The notes under the pieces are model-generated. The model did not search any database. It was given only the letters and a program-made list of their open reading frames with translations, and was not told the DNA's origin. 64,000 nucleotides of DNA from the NCBI GenBank assembly GCA_963725505.1, contig CAVRYN010000012.1:21672-85671 (forward strand). Direction: 5' to 3'. The translations under genes and the position numbers were made by a program. Source of the stretch: Udaeobacter sp963725505 (lineage in GTDB: Bacteria; Verrucomicrobiota; Verrucomicrobiia; Chthoniobacterales; UBA10450). Below, piece after piece: positions 18,437 to 27,287 of this stretch (position 1 is the first letter of the stretch; every line of letters starts with the position of its first letter).

Positions 18437-19537
18437 ATGAGCGCGACGTTTGTCGAAGCGCGACCGATCGATTCCGATTGGATCGGCTGGCTAAGACGCG
18501 AGCTGGCGCCGACGCGCGAGCGCGAAATTAGAACAGCCATCATCGTCGGCGGTGCGGTCTTGTGCGTCATCATTTCCATGACGTTGCAAGTGCCGCAGCT
18601 GGCTACCAGCGCCTACATGGTTTTCTTCGCCTCCAAGGAGAACAAGCGTCTCACGACGATTACAGGAGTCGGCGGAATTTTCGTCCTAACCATCGGGATT
18701 ATCGGCACCCTTCTACTGTACAAGTTCACTTATGGTCATCCCGAATTGCGCATTCCCGGAATGGCAATCGCGCTCTTTCTTGGAATGTGGTTGTCCCGGG
18801 CCTTGGTAATCGGGCCGCTCGGATTCCTCCTTGGCTTTGTTATCGCCGTCTCTCAATCCGTTGGCGAAGAGATTCCGTCACCTGAATATTTGGTTCGTCA
18901 ACTTCTGTGGCTATGGGTGGCGCTGACCTACGCCATCGCAGTCACCGTCGTGCTGAACCGGTTGTTTTTGCCAGACACGCCGAAGTCCGCTGAACATCGG
19001 TCGAAACCGAAGAGTTTATTTGTGCCGGACGCGTTCACCAATTTCGCGCACGTGCATTTCGCCCTTAAAGTCACCTTCGCCGCGATGTTCTGCTACGTCG
19101 TTTATGAGGCGATCGATTGGTCGGGAATCCATACGGCGTTCATTACCTGCACGTTCATCGCGCTGGAGAGCACTGAGGCGACGCTCTACAAAGGAACTTT
19201 GCGATTCGTCGGTTGCCTTATCGGCGGCGCGCTCGCGCTTTTTTCGATCGTATTCTTGATGCCGCACATGGAAACGATCGCCTCGCTCGTCGTACTCGTC
19301 GCTTGTGCCTCGGCCATCGCGGGCTGGGTCGCGACCGGAAGCCAACGAATCAGTTATGCTGGGCTGCAACTCGCATTCGCTTTCTTCTACAGCGTCTTTC
19401 AAGGTTACGCGCCCGACACAGATCTCGATAACGTCCGCAATCGCGTCGTCGGCATCCTCTTTGGCCTAATCGTCACCGGACTTGTGTTCCAATATATCTG
19501 GCCCGAGCGGGCTCGAATCGGATCTGGCGAATCATAA
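18437..19537 (+). CDS. FUSC-family inner-membrane transporter, half-size
   Basis: Integral membrane protein of the fusaric acid resistance (FUSC/AaeB/MdtO) family, which exports aromatic acids and similar toxic compounds. At 366 residues it holds two sets of hydrophobic helices (residues ~30-180 and ~215-355) with the basic linker between them, but lacks the long cytoplasmic domains of full-size AaeB. The LALKVTFAAMFCYVVYEAID-type opening of the second half is typical (here HFALKVTFAAMFCYVVYE). It lies 3 bases after the adaptor gene and completes the TolC/HlyD/FUSC set. Confidence 0.82.
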   Translation: MSATFVEARPIDSDWIGWLRRELAPTREREIRTAIIVGGAVLCVIISMTLQVPQLATSAYMVFFASKENKRLTTITGVGGIFVLTIGIIGTLLLYKFTYGHPELRIPGMAIALFLGMWLSRALVIGPLGFLLGFVIAVSQSVGEEIPSPEYLVRQLLWLWVALTYAIAVTVVLNRLFLPDTPKSAEHRSKPKSLFVPDAFTNFAHVHFALKVTFAAMFCYVVYEAIDWSGIHTAFITCTFIALESTEATLYKGTLRFVGCLIGGALALFSIVFLMPHMETIASLVVLVACASAIAGWVATGSQRISYAGLQLAFAFFYSVFQGYAPDTDLDNVRNRVVGILFGLIVTGLVFQYIWPERARIGSGES

Positions 19538-21177
19538 TGAAGTCGACGCCCGTTCTCTTCCAAGGTCTGCTTCTCGTTGGATTATGCGGGTGCGCCTCTC
19601 ATCTGGCGACGGTAAAAACAATACCGGCGCGTCTATCCACGGGGCTACGGGTGGAGGAGCCACTTGATTCTGCCACAAAATATCTTGCGGCAGCAGAACA
19701 TGAACAGGGCTTGCCGGCTTTGGGCCATGACCTGCTCGCTGTTAAAATTTCCGAGGGAGTGTTGGAACGACAGCCAAAAAACGAATCAGCGCGAAGTCTC
19801 TACAACTTCGCTGTAGCGCGTGTCGTTCAGGATGTTGATCGAACAGATCTTGAGCCGTGGCGGCATCCCGTCACTGTCGTGACGGATGAAGGTCGTTATA
19901 CTCTCGTATCTCCCAAGCCCGTCGACGCGGACCATGATCCGAGTCGATACGATTTATTTCCGACCGACACGTTGAAGATCGGCGGAACATTCTTCAAGAC
20001 CTACTCGACTGTGAGTGGCCTTGGCGCGCCGATTGCAGTGGTTGGGCGGACAGAAAGTCCACACTTCCGTCAGCAATACAAACTTCGCCGCATTTACGCG
20101 CCGATCACCGCGATCGTCCGCTTCTCCGGCCGGAAAGCGCACCTGGAGTTCATGGATCCATTAAACGCCGAAAGAACCACACTGAACAAACAAGTCTTTC
20201 CTCTTGCCGCTGATTTTGATGCGCCTACGGCACTCCTGGTCGCTCGTGAACGCCCGGAACGGCTTGGGCTGTCGCGGGTCATGAACCCGGAAGCCTATGC
20301 AGATACAGCGATGCTGACTCGGTTGCAGCAATTCGATCCCGCGCGGACGCCCGTGATTTTCGTTCACGGCTTGCAAGAAACAGGAGCGAGCTGGGCGCCA
20401 ATGATCGGCTCCCTCCGTCATGACCCCGCGATAAGGAAGCATTATCAGTTCTGGTACTTCAGTTATCCGAGTGGTTATCCCTATCCCTATGCTGCAATGC
20501 TCTTTCGCCGAGATCTGAATGGGATTGAGCGCGCCTTTCCCAAACACAAACGAATCGTCCTCATTGGTCACAGCATGGGCGGATTGCTTTGTCGATTAAT
20601 GATCACGGACGCGGGCGACAAAATTTGGCGCGATTTTTTTGCCACGTCTCCCGGCAAAACTCCGCTAGCGCCGGATACGCGCAAACTTTTGGAAGAAGCG
20701 CTGATTTTTAGTCATCAGCCGGATGTTCAACGGGTCATATTTATTTCGACGCCGCATCGAGGAAGTGAGCTGGCGTCGAACTGGATCGGGCGCATCGGCG
20801 CTGCTCTCGTCAGAACTCCGCGATTCTTCACGTCGGTCTACGCTGCAACCAAACCGCTCCTTGTCGCTGATCCTGCGGCCAGACCGCTGAATCGCATGCC
20901 GAATAGCGTCGATACCCTTCAGCCTAACGATCGCTTTGTGGAAGCTGTTAACAAACTGCCAATCTCGCCGGGAATTCCTTATCATTCGATCATGGGAGAC
21001 CGCGGCCGGGGCGACACACCCAATAGTTCCGATGGTGTGGTCCCCTACTGGAGCTCTCATCTCCCAGGCGCGCAGTCGGAGTTAATCGTGAATTCAGATC
21101 ACGGCGCGCAGTATAATCCGCAAGCAATTCGAGAAGTTGAACGGATTCTGAAAAAGAATCTGAGCGCCTCCCGGTAG
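19537..21177 (+). CDS. Lipase-like alpha/beta hydrolase lipoprotein
   Basis: A 546-residue secreted serine hydrolase. The N-terminus (LLVGLCGCAS) is a lipoprotein signal with the lipobox cysteine at about residue 21. The catalytic part begins near residue 265: VIFVHGLQETGASW as oxyanion loop, LIGHSMGGLLCRLM with the nucleophile near 345, FISTPHRGSELAS, and a C-terminal histidine in NSDHGAQY. An acid is probably in SSDGVVPYWSS, typical of triacylglycerol lipase/PGAP1-like folds. The first ~250 residues match no family I know. It overlaps the FUSC stop by one base and may be transcribed with the exporter. Confidence 0.82.
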   Translation: MKSTPVLFQGLLLVGLCGCASHLATVKTIPARLSTGLRVEEPLDSATKYLAAAEHEQGLPALGHDLLAVKISEGVLERQPKNESARSLYNFAVARVVQDVDRTDLEPWRHPVTVVTDEGRYTLVSPKPVDADHDPSRYDLFPTDTLKIGGTFFKTYSTVSGLGAPIAVVGRTESPHFRQQYKLRRIYAPITAIVRFSGRKAHLEFMDPLNAERTTLNKQVFPLAADFDAPTALLVARERPERLGLSRVMNPEAYADTAMLTRLQQFDPARTPVIFVHGLQETGASWAPMIGSLRHDPAIRKHYQFWYFSYPSGYPYPYAAMLFRRDLNGIERAFPKHKRIVLIGHSMGGLLCRLMITDAGDKIWRDFFATSPGKTPLAPDTRKLLEEALIFSHQPDVQRVIFISTPHRGSELASNWIGRIGAALVRTPRFFTSVYAATKPLLVADPAARPLNRMPNSVDTLQPNDRFVEAVNKLPISPGIPYHSIMGDRGRGDTPNSSDGVVPYWSSHLPGAQSELIVNSDHGAQYNPQAIREVERILKKNLSASR

Positions 21178-21183
21178 CGACGT

Positions 21184-22219
21184 ATGAAGCGAATTCTTTT
21201 CCGATTCTTCGTTTTGTTTGCGATCTCAAGCCAAGTCGCGTGGAGCGCGGAAACGCCCGCTTTAATTGATCGGCCAGCGGCCGGTGCCGGGCCAACTCAA
21301 GTTTCCGTTGGAATCTGGATTGTCGACATCACTAACATCGACAGCGCCCAACAAAACTTCACCGCCGACCTCGCTATCGTCTTTCGCTGGAAGGACGCTC
21401 GACTTACGCACACGGGAACAGGTGTGGCGTACCTACGCGCTCGATCAAATCTGGACTCCGCGAGTAGGTATCGCGAATGAAACGAATTCAGTCGTTCGCA
21501 AGTTCCCGGAGTCGGCCGAGGTGGAGCCTGATGGAACTGTTCTCTATCGGCAGCTTTATGTCGGAGCATTCACTCAACCTTTGCGGTTGAGATCGTTTCC
21601 GTTCGACCGGCAGGCTTTTCACATTCAGCTCGTTGCGGTCCGATATCCACCTGACGAAGTAATGTTTGTCGCAGATCAAAATTGGATAAACAACGGCCTC
21701 AAAGAAGGGGCTGGAATCGCGCCATCGATTACACTGCCAGACTGGACGATTGAAAAGTGGGGTACCAAGCCGGTGACATACGCGCTGGCGCCGGGTTTCG
21801 AGTACTCTGGTTATGCTTTCGAATTCACCGCTTCGCGCAACGTGCTGCACTACATTCTAAAGGTAATTCTTCCTCTTGTTCTGATCGTCATCATGTCATG
21901 GGTTGTTTTTTGGATTGAGCCAAGTGAACTCGGCATCCAATTCAGCATTGCGATGACCTCCATGCTTACTCTTATCGCCTATCGTTTTGCCGTTGATACC
22001 CAGCTGCCTCGCCTCCCTTACACGACCCGACTCGACACTTTCATTCTAACAAGCACCCTGCTTGTCTTTTTTTCTTTGATCGAAGTCTTGGTGACGACAA
22101 TTCTCGACAACAAAGAGCAGACAAAAGTGGCCAAGAGAATCGACCTATACTGCCGTGTAATTTTCCCGGTGATTTTCGCGCTCGCCACAATCGGCATCTT
22201 TTTCCATGCACGTGACTAA
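21184..22219 (+). CDS. Pentameric ligand-gated ion channel (Cys-loop family, bacterial), frameshifted
   Basis: Bacterial relative of nicotinic and GABA receptors, as in GLIC and ELIC. The first frame gives a signal peptide and the start of the ligand-binding domain (VSVGIWIVDITNIDSAQQNF, FRWKDARL). Near 21,424 the frame changes, and the second gives YALDQIWTPRVGIANE, LRSFPFDRQAFHIQL (the position of the Cys loop, without cysteines as usual in bacteria), then four membrane helices: VILPLVLIVIMSWVVFWI (M1), a Thr/Ser-lined M2 (SIAMTSMLTLIAYRFAV), M3 and a terminal M4. Total about 345 residues. The break is a single-base change in an otherwise complete gene. Confidence 0.85.
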
Positions 22220-22242
22220 CTTGGAATGGATGCTCGAAATTC

Positions 22243-22806
22243 ATGAATATTGAGTCGATCGAACCGGTTATAAAAAAAGCATCCGGATGGGTGATCGTTT
22301 GGGGTGTTGTGACTTTTGTTTGCGGGATACTGGCGATAGTTCTTCCTTTGACGTTCTCTTTTGGAATCGCGCTCATCATTGGTTGCCTTGTATTGGTCGC
22401 AGGAATCGCGCATTTAGTTTTCGCTTTTCAGACACGGAGCGTTGACGGTTTTCTCTGGCAAATATTGGTGAGCGTACTCTATGGAGTAGCGGCAATCTGC
22501 CTTCTGGTGAACCCGCTTTTGAGTGTTCTTTCAGTGACGTTGTTTCTGGCGATTTTTCTTCTCCTGGAGGGCATTTTTGAACTTGCTCTTTATTTCTGTC
22601 TGCGGCGATTTCGCCACTCCTTCTGGTTGCTGATTGACGGGATTGGTACTTTGATTCTTGGGATCTTGATGATCAGGCGATGGCCACCAGCTTCTCCAGA
22701 GATAATAGGAACGTTGGTTGGTATTAGCTTGATGCTAAGCGCCGTCTCCAGAGTTGTCCTTTCGCTCGCGGTTCGCACAATAAATCCGGCGCCGGCTACC
22801 GATTAA
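22243..22806 (+). CDS. HdeD-family (DUF308) membrane protein
   Basis: A 187-residue protein with six hydrophobic helices in three repeated pairs, the layout of HdeD, an acid-stress membrane protein of E. coli. GWVIVWGVVTFVCGILAIVL and the LLLEGIFELALYF segment fit the family repeats. No catalytic residues are expected. It follows the ligand-gated channel by 23 bases on the same strand. Its role is not known beyond the loose link to acid resistance. Confidence 0.78.
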   Translation: MNIESIEPVIKKASGWVIVWGVVTFVCGILAIVLPLTFSFGIALIIGCLVLVAGIAHLVFAFQTRSVDGFLWQILVSVLYGVAAICLLVNPLLSVLSVTLFLAIFLLLEGIFELALYFCLRRFRHSFWLLIDGIGTLILGILMIRRWPPASPEIIGTLVGISLMLSAVSRVVLSLAVRTINPAPATD

Positions 22807-23090
22807 CGAAGCTCGTGTAAAAGACGCGGTATTCCACCGCTCACGGAATGTCAAAAGGGGTATCAAACGCGGGTCCATAACCCCAAAATCTGACCACGTT
22901 CGCCCGATGTTTTGTGAGCGATGTCAAATAGGTTCGGACCCCACGCCTTCACGGGCTCCCGCCTTCGCCTAGCTACGGCGCGGCAGGCGACCCAGGAGAA
23001 ATGGTCTTCCGAGATTTTCCGTTTCGGCTAAGGAAAAGCCGCAAGTGACAAAATGGTACCGGACCGTGTAGGCTCCGGATTTATTTTTCG
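22807..23090. other. Intergenic region between convergent genes
   Basis: About 280 bases between the HdeD-like gene (plus) and the hemerythrin gene (minus). I see no open frame worth calling. A G+C-rich imperfect palindrome lies near 22,970-22,995 (CGCCTTCGCCTAG...GGCAGGCG), which could act as a terminator for one of the two convergent genes or belong to the dispersed repeats of this genome. Confidence 0.4.
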
Positions 23091-23807
23091 TCACTTCGGG
23101 GTGAACTGCGCAAGATCGTAAATGCCAAGGCGCTTCTCGATCCCGGCGACTCTATCCACCACCGTTTCGAATCCGTCCTCGCCGAACAGTTCGTCTTCCT
23201 TCTTCTCGAAGTCTTCGCCCAGAGAATCGAATTCATGCGGCGAAACGATCTTGCGAAATGCGGGGAAAAGGACCGTGTCCTCTCGCGCTTCATGCGGGTT
23301 GTACATGTTGATGAATTGCTGCAAGGAATTGATGAGCTGTGCCCGCTCGGAGTCATTTTTCAGTGATTGCAAATTTGCAAAGCGCAACGTGATGTCCGTA
23401 ACGCGTCGTCCGGCCTGGTGCTGCGTGCGAAGCACTTTCACCAGATCGACGAGCTGATTTGCCTTTTCGAACCGCGGGAAAAGAAAATCTTCCTCCAGCT
23501 TTTCGTGATAATCTTCAACGAAGCTGCGAATAATTCCCGCGGCATCAACCAACGCGTCCGGCGGCAAATCTTGTTTGGCATAGAGCCGGTGCAACGCTTC
23601 GCCGTAAATCAGAAGCACGCGCTTCAAAACGCCATGCTCGCGCATCAGGTCTTCCGGTGGGCCAATCTCGATTTCCTCACTTTGCTTCTCCTTCTCCGCG
23701 CCACGCAACAGTGCCGCTCCAGCCAACGCTGCGCCGCTGAAAATAATTCCGCTCCTGAGAAAAACTCTGCGATTAACGATGTGCTCGTGTTGATGTCGAT
23801 CTTTCAT
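23091..23807 (-). CDS. Hemerythrin-domain protein with Tat-like signal
   Basis: A 238-residue protein. The N-terminus NRRVFLRSGIIFSGAALAGA looks like a twin-arginine export signal. The four-helix hemerythrin domain follows with metal-binding histidines and acids in EHGVLKR, DYHEKLEEDFLFP, TQHQAGRR and NPHEAREDTVLFP. Such domains bind a di-iron centre and sense or scavenge oxygen, NO or peroxide. Export suggests a periplasmic protein. It stands alone on the minus strand. Confidence 0.85.
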   Translation of the reverse strand: MKDRHQHEHIVNRRVFLRSGIIFSGAALAGAALLRGAEKEKQSEEIEIGPPEDLMREHGVLKRVLLIYGEALHRLYAKQDLPPDALVDAAGIIRSFVEDYHEKLEEDFLFPRFEKANQLVDLVKVLRTQHQAGRRVTDITLRFANLQSLKNDSERAQLINSLQQFINMYNPHEAREDTVLFPAFRKIVSPHEFDSLGEDFEKKEDELFGEDGFETVVDRVAGIEKRLGIYDLAQFTPK

Positions 23808-23888
23808 ATTTTGATTGCCTGCACCTAAATCGGAGGATCGAGTCTCACTTCACCCATGAGCGTATCAGCGAAAAAGCGCGCGTCGAGT

Positions 23889-24209
23889 TCAACGTCGCAT
23901 GATGTGGATGGAAAGAATCCGGCTTTGATGACGGGCAAGCAAATAATCGACGAAGTCGCCAATGATTGAGTTCGGCTTGTTTCCCAATTTGGTGACGACA
24001 CGGCAAATCAAAGTGTGGCTGCGCCCGTGCCATTCCAGATTGATGGCGCCGTGCGCGGTTTCGCTATGGATTTTCGCCCAGCCGTGGGGACGACCCGGGC
24101 GCTGATGTTCAGTGGGAATCAGTTCAAACCGCCGAAGTTGCGGATCGGTCATGATCTTTTCCCGCAGCGATCCGCGCCCGGTTGTGATGATTTGGATCAC
24201 GGTTTGCAT
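23889..24209 (-). CDS. Conserved hypothetical protein (106 aa)
   Basis: A short soluble protein: a strand (TVIQIITTGRG), a basic middle with GRPHGWAKIHSETAHGAINL, a strand (LICRVVTKLGNKP) and a C-terminal helix-strand (GDFVDYLLARHQSRILSIHI). The conserved layout and the matching of a strand-rich start to an amphipathic end suggest a real folded protein. I do not recognise a named family. It lies 105 bases upstream, in transcriptional terms, of nothing obvious, between hemerythrin and GNAT genes. Confidence 0.6.
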   Translation of the reverse strand: MQTVIQIITTGRGSLREKIMTDPQLRRFELIPTEHQRPGRPHGWAKIHSETAHGAINLEWHGRSHTLICRVVTKLGNKPNSIIGDFVDYLLARHQSRILSIHIMRR

Positions 24210-24258
24210 TTCACGCCTAGGTTCAGCAGGAAATCAGTCCTTTTGCAATGCTTCTTTC

Positions 24259-24320
24259 ACGTGACGCAGGCAATCTTGCCTGCGAGCTTTGAGACGCAGA
24301 CAGGATTGTCCGCGTCACGT
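24259..24320. repeat. Palindromic intergenic repeat
   Basis: An interrupted inverted repeat: CACGTGACGCAGGCAA at the left pairs with GCGTCACGT at the right, and an inner arm GCAGGCAATCTTGCCTGC forms its own hairpin. It lies between two minus-strand genes and can form a two-stem structure at RNA or DNA level. It resembles a REP-type element. Confidence 0.5.
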
Positions 24321-24806
24321 CAGCAACGAGCGGTACATGACGTAAACATCGACATATCCCTTTTCAGGATGGTGAAACGCGCCTGGCAAAGTGCCGACGA
24401 TTTTAAAACCGAGTTGCTCCCAAAGATGGATCGCCGGCGTGTTCGTAGAAACAACGAAATTAAATTGCATGGCGCGAAAACCCATTCGGCGCGCCTCATC
24501 CAAACAATGCTCGGCCATGCTGCGTCCCACTCCGGAGCGCTGCGCGTCTGAAGCCACCATGAACGCGGCGTTGGCGACGTGCGAGCCGGGACCGAGTTGA
24601 TTCGGTCTTAAGATATAAGTGCCGACGACGCGGCCATCTTTTTCCACCATGTAAGTATGCGTATCGGCTCGAAACCAATAAGCAAGCGCCTCCTCGCGGG
24701 ACATTTTCGGATCAAACGCATAGGTATCGCCCGCCGCGACGATCTCTTGAAAAATATTCCAGATCGCGTCGCGATCCGATTCAGTTGCCGCGCGTATTTT
24801 CATCAC
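24315..24806 (-). CDS. GNAT-family N-acetyltransferase
   Basis: A 163-residue acetyl-CoA-dependent transferase, in the branch of phosphinothricin/YhhY-like acetyltransferases. IRAATESDRDAIWNIFQEIV opens the fold. The acetyl-CoA pyrophosphate loop is QRSGVGRSMAEH (the Q/RxxGxG/A motif) after a beta-bulge strand, and NTPAIHLWEQLGFKIVGTLP forms the last part of the site. The C-terminus GYVDVYVMYRSL is typical. The acceptor is unknown. Confidence 0.87.
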   Translation of the reverse strand: MMKIRAATESDRDAIWNIFQEIVAAGDTYAFDPKMSREEALAYWFRADTHTYMVEKDGRVVGTYILRPNQLGPGSHVANAAFMVASDAQRSGVGRSMAEHCLDEARRMGFRAMQFNFVVSTNTPAIHLWEQLGFKIVGTLPGAFHHPEKGYVDVYVMYRSLLT

Positions 24807-24847
24807 TCACAGCAAAGGCACTACAACTCATCTCATAAATGGCGCTG

Positions 24848-24942
24848 TCATGTTGAGCGAAGCGAAACATCTCCGTCTATTTCCGTTGCTGGATCGGTCT
24901 AGATTTGATCCGAGATTCTTCGCTTCGCTCAGAATGACATCA
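24848..24942. repeat. Dispersed palindromic repeat, copy 1
   Basis: About 95 bases with near-mirrored ends: TGTCATGTTGAGCGAAGCGA at the left and CTTCGCTTCGCTCAGAATGA at the right, around a variable centre. A second copy stands at 37,999-38,091. It is noncoding and lies between the GNAT gene and the next minus-strand gene. Repeats with TTGAGCGAAGCGAA arms recur in several bacterial phyla. Confidence 0.7.
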
Positions 24943-24988
24943 TGTGATGGCTTTAGTATCACTCTTGCTCTTGCTCATGGATTTCCCG

Positions 24989-25573
24989 CTAACAAAGCGC
25001 CAGCCACGCAGCAAGCGCAGCGAGTTTCTGTTCTGCGCGCCATGGTCCTTGCGCAACTCGGCCAAAATCCCGGATCATACGTTGCACGTTGTCATTCGAG
25101 TCTTTGAGTTCCGCGGCGGCTTGCGCGTACGCGTTCCGCTCGACAAGAATCTCCGTGCGAATGCGGCATGCCTGCAAGGCTTCCCCGAGCACGGAGCGAA
25201 ATAACTGGCCTTCGAATGCGTGCGCGCGGATGTGTGCATTTGCGATCGAATCGGGTTCGACCTGGCTTCCCACCACAAGGGCCGCGCGCCTGATCGCGTA
25301 ACCTTTCTGTCGATAACTGGCAAGGAGCGTCGCAATCGACTGTTGTGCAATGCTTCGCACCACACTCACGCGCCGGTCTATTTTTGTGGTGTCCGTTTCG
25401 AGTTTTCCCATCGCGGCGTGATACGGCTGTCGCGTTTCAGGAAGCCGCGGATCGGACAGGTCTATCCGCCGGACATCGCACAGCTGAGGCGAAAGAGTTG
25501 GACCCGTCAGCAGCACAGCAGCCGCCCAGCCGGATTTTACTCGAAAACCGAGCGCCGCAAGTTGCGGCTTCAT
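24989..25573 (-). CDS. Hypothetical protein (194 aa)
   Basis: I do not recognise the family. The N-terminus is weakly hydrophobic (VKSGWAAAVLLTGPTLS) and could be an export signal or anchor. The rest is mainly helical and charged, with a KIDRRVSVVRSIAQQSIATL stretch and an acidic C-terminal half. It overlaps the stop of the pseudo-protease/TonB gene by 4 bases (ATGA), so the two are probably translated together. Alternative later starts are possible. Confidence 0.5.
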   Translation of the reverse strand: MKPQLAALGFRVKSGWAAAVLLTGPTLSPQLCDVRRIDLSDPRLPETRQPYHAAMGKLETDTTKIDRRVSVVRSIAQQSIATLLASYRQKGYAIRRAALVVGSQVEPDSIANAHIRAHAFEGQLFRSVLGEALQACRIRTEILVERNAYAQAAAELKDSNDNVQRMIRDFGRVAQGPWRAEQKLAALAAWLALC

Positions 25574-26641
25574 CGGATTCTAAATGTCACAGGAACTGTT
25601 ACAACCCATCCCTGGCCCGGTGAACATTTCCATTGCCGAAGCGTTCTGATGGCAGATTCATCAAAGAGCCGATTTCCTGTGGATTGAACCAGCTGGATAT
25701 TCGTTACGTTTCCTTGGGCATCGAAACTTAGACGAAAGCGGCCTGTTCCCGAAAGGCCGGGCAGAGAGGCCCCGGGAGGAAAGGCTGGGGCGGGCGCATA
25801 GACCAATCGCGGTTTCGGTGTTGCCCGTGGTGTAGCGCTCGCGGCTGTTGCCGGCCAGTTCGACTGGGTGCCAGCCGCAACGCGAGACAACAACGAGTCC
25901 AATGCGGCAGAAGGATGCGCAATGGTTCTTTCCCCGCCTGATGTAATGATGCCTACTACTTCGCCACTCTAGGTTGACGACCGGAGATCCGACGGCACTG
26001 AGAGGAGTCGCTCCAGTAATTTCCAGACGTTCGGGGCCTTGTGAAGCAATCGTCATTTCACGAGCGCTGCCCTCACTTCCGGCCAGCGCGCTGCCGACCA
26101 CCGCAACGCCTGTGCCGACCGTTAGATCGGCGTCTTTGTGTAACTCGAGAAACCGCAAAAGTTTCCGGGGCTTCACGTCGGCCTGTAGAACTGCCAGGTC
26201 CAATGCTTTCGAAGCCGCGAGAATGCCACTGACATTGTAGATTCCGCCGTCTGCCGTCTTTGCGACGGCATTGATTCCGCCTTCGATTGCACCTTCCGTA
26301 GTAACGAATCTACCGTCTGGAGAAATAAAGAAACCGCTCTGCGTCCGCAGCAAATTCCCCTTTGCATCAAAGACGGTCACCCAAATCACCGAAGGCCGGA
26401 CCCTTGTTTCCAGTTTTGCTAAATCGGACGACGGACTTTGATCGGCTTTTGCTCCAGGCGACGGAGTGGTTGACGGCGCGACAGCCGGCGATTGAGTTGC
26501 AGTGGTGACCCGCGATACCGATGACGACTGCGCCACGGGTGAGCCGCTGACAACCTGGCTCATCGATTTTCGCCCGTATCCAACAGCCGCAAAGACAGCC
26601 AGCCAAAGAGCGTATCGAAGCAGCGGCAGTCGGGGATTCAT
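25570..26641 (-). CDS. Trypsin-like pseudo-protease domain fused to a TonB C-terminal domain, frameshifted
   Basis: One gene in two frames, broken near 25,960. The first frame has an N-terminal membrane anchor (LRYALWLAVFAAVGYG), a Ser/Pro/Thr linker, then an HtrA-like fold (SGFFISPDGRFVTTEGAI, ALDLAVLQADVKPR, SAVGSPVVN). The second frame continues into a proline-rich linker and a TonB-type domain (GRFRLSFDAQGNVTNIQLVQ, ESAIRTLRQWKCSPG). The catalytic aspartate is kept, but the histidine position reads Glu and the serine position reads Val, so proteolysis is unlikely. I chose ATG 26641, which has AAGGAAG upstream. The frame break looks like a single-base indel. Confidence 0.72.
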
Positions 26642-26716
26642 TTGCTTCCTTCGAATGTATTGTCGCGCCTTGGACCACACTTGATCAAGGCCACGAAATT
26701 CTCCCTGTCTTCGCGA

Positions 26717-26977
26717 CTACTCGAGAAAATAGACGTCAGGTTTATCGCTCACTCCGGCCTTTTGCATCGCCTGGCGAAGGTCATCCGAAGCGGCGAACGC
26801 TTTCGCCTTGTCAGGATCTTCCACTGAAAACAGCAGAATCACTTCATTTGGGTTCTCGATGTTTCGCAAAAGATGAACCTCTTTCAGTCCGGCCTTCTGT
26901 CGTGCCGAAAGATGGTCATCATAAACGGGTTTCCATTTCGCGAAATCAGCAACTCTGTGACGAACCAGCATGTGCAT
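26717..26977 (-). CDS. Small ferredoxin-like-fold protein (ABM-like)
   Basis: An 86-residue protein: HMLVRHRVADFAKWKPVYDD, a helix, EVHLLRNIENPNEVILLFSV, and a C-terminal helix ending SDKPDVYFLE. The strand-helix-strand-strand-helix-strand order and the DFAKWKPVYD segment fit the dimeric alpha+beta barrel (antibiotic biosynthesis monooxygenase-like) group. No cofactor is expected. It stands alone after the TonB-fusion gene, and its function is unknown. Confidence 0.65.
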   Translation of the reverse strand: MHMLVRHRVADFAKWKPVYDDHLSARQKAGLKEVHLLRNIENPNEVILLFSVEDPDKAKAFAASDDLRQAMQKAGVSDKPDVYFLE

Positions 26978-27026
26978 ATCGATTGGTCTCCTTCCTACCG
27001 CTCTTTTATCGTCGCCGTGAAAGGAG

Positions 27027-27176
27027 TCAATAACGTTTGAAGTACTGCACTGCTTTCTCGTGTTTCTTCGCAGCAGCTTTTGTCTTGAAGGTGCCGAGAT
27101 TTCTTCGCTTACCCGTCTTCGGATTTTTCTTGCGGGAATACAGCCGGTACTTGCCAGATTTCAGCTTCCTGATCAT
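27027..27176 (-). CDS. Small Lys/Arg-rich protein (49 aa)
   Basis: Very basic peptide: MIRKLKSGKYRLYSRKKNPK, then a NLGTF strand and a lysine-rich helix ending QYFKRY. A longer in-frame start at 27230 exists, but the short start gives a compact beta-beta-beta-alpha shape like the arm-type DNA-binding domain of tyrosine integrases, without the rest of an integrase. The GTFKTKAAAKKHEKA segment is the likely helix. A nucleic-acid-binding role is plausible. I have the impression of similar small proteins in Verrucomicrobiota, which I cannot check here. Confidence 0.6.
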   Translation of the reverse strand: MIRKLKSGKYRLYSRKKNPKTGKRRNLGTFKTKAAAKKHEKAVQYFKRY

Positions 27177-27287
27177 GAGCCCATCGGGTATTCGCACACC
27201 AGCTAGATTCAGCGCGTCCACAATCAACACCTGGCTAAAAGCCGTGTGTTAGTGAGACGAACGCATCTGTGTCGTCAGTCGAATATT

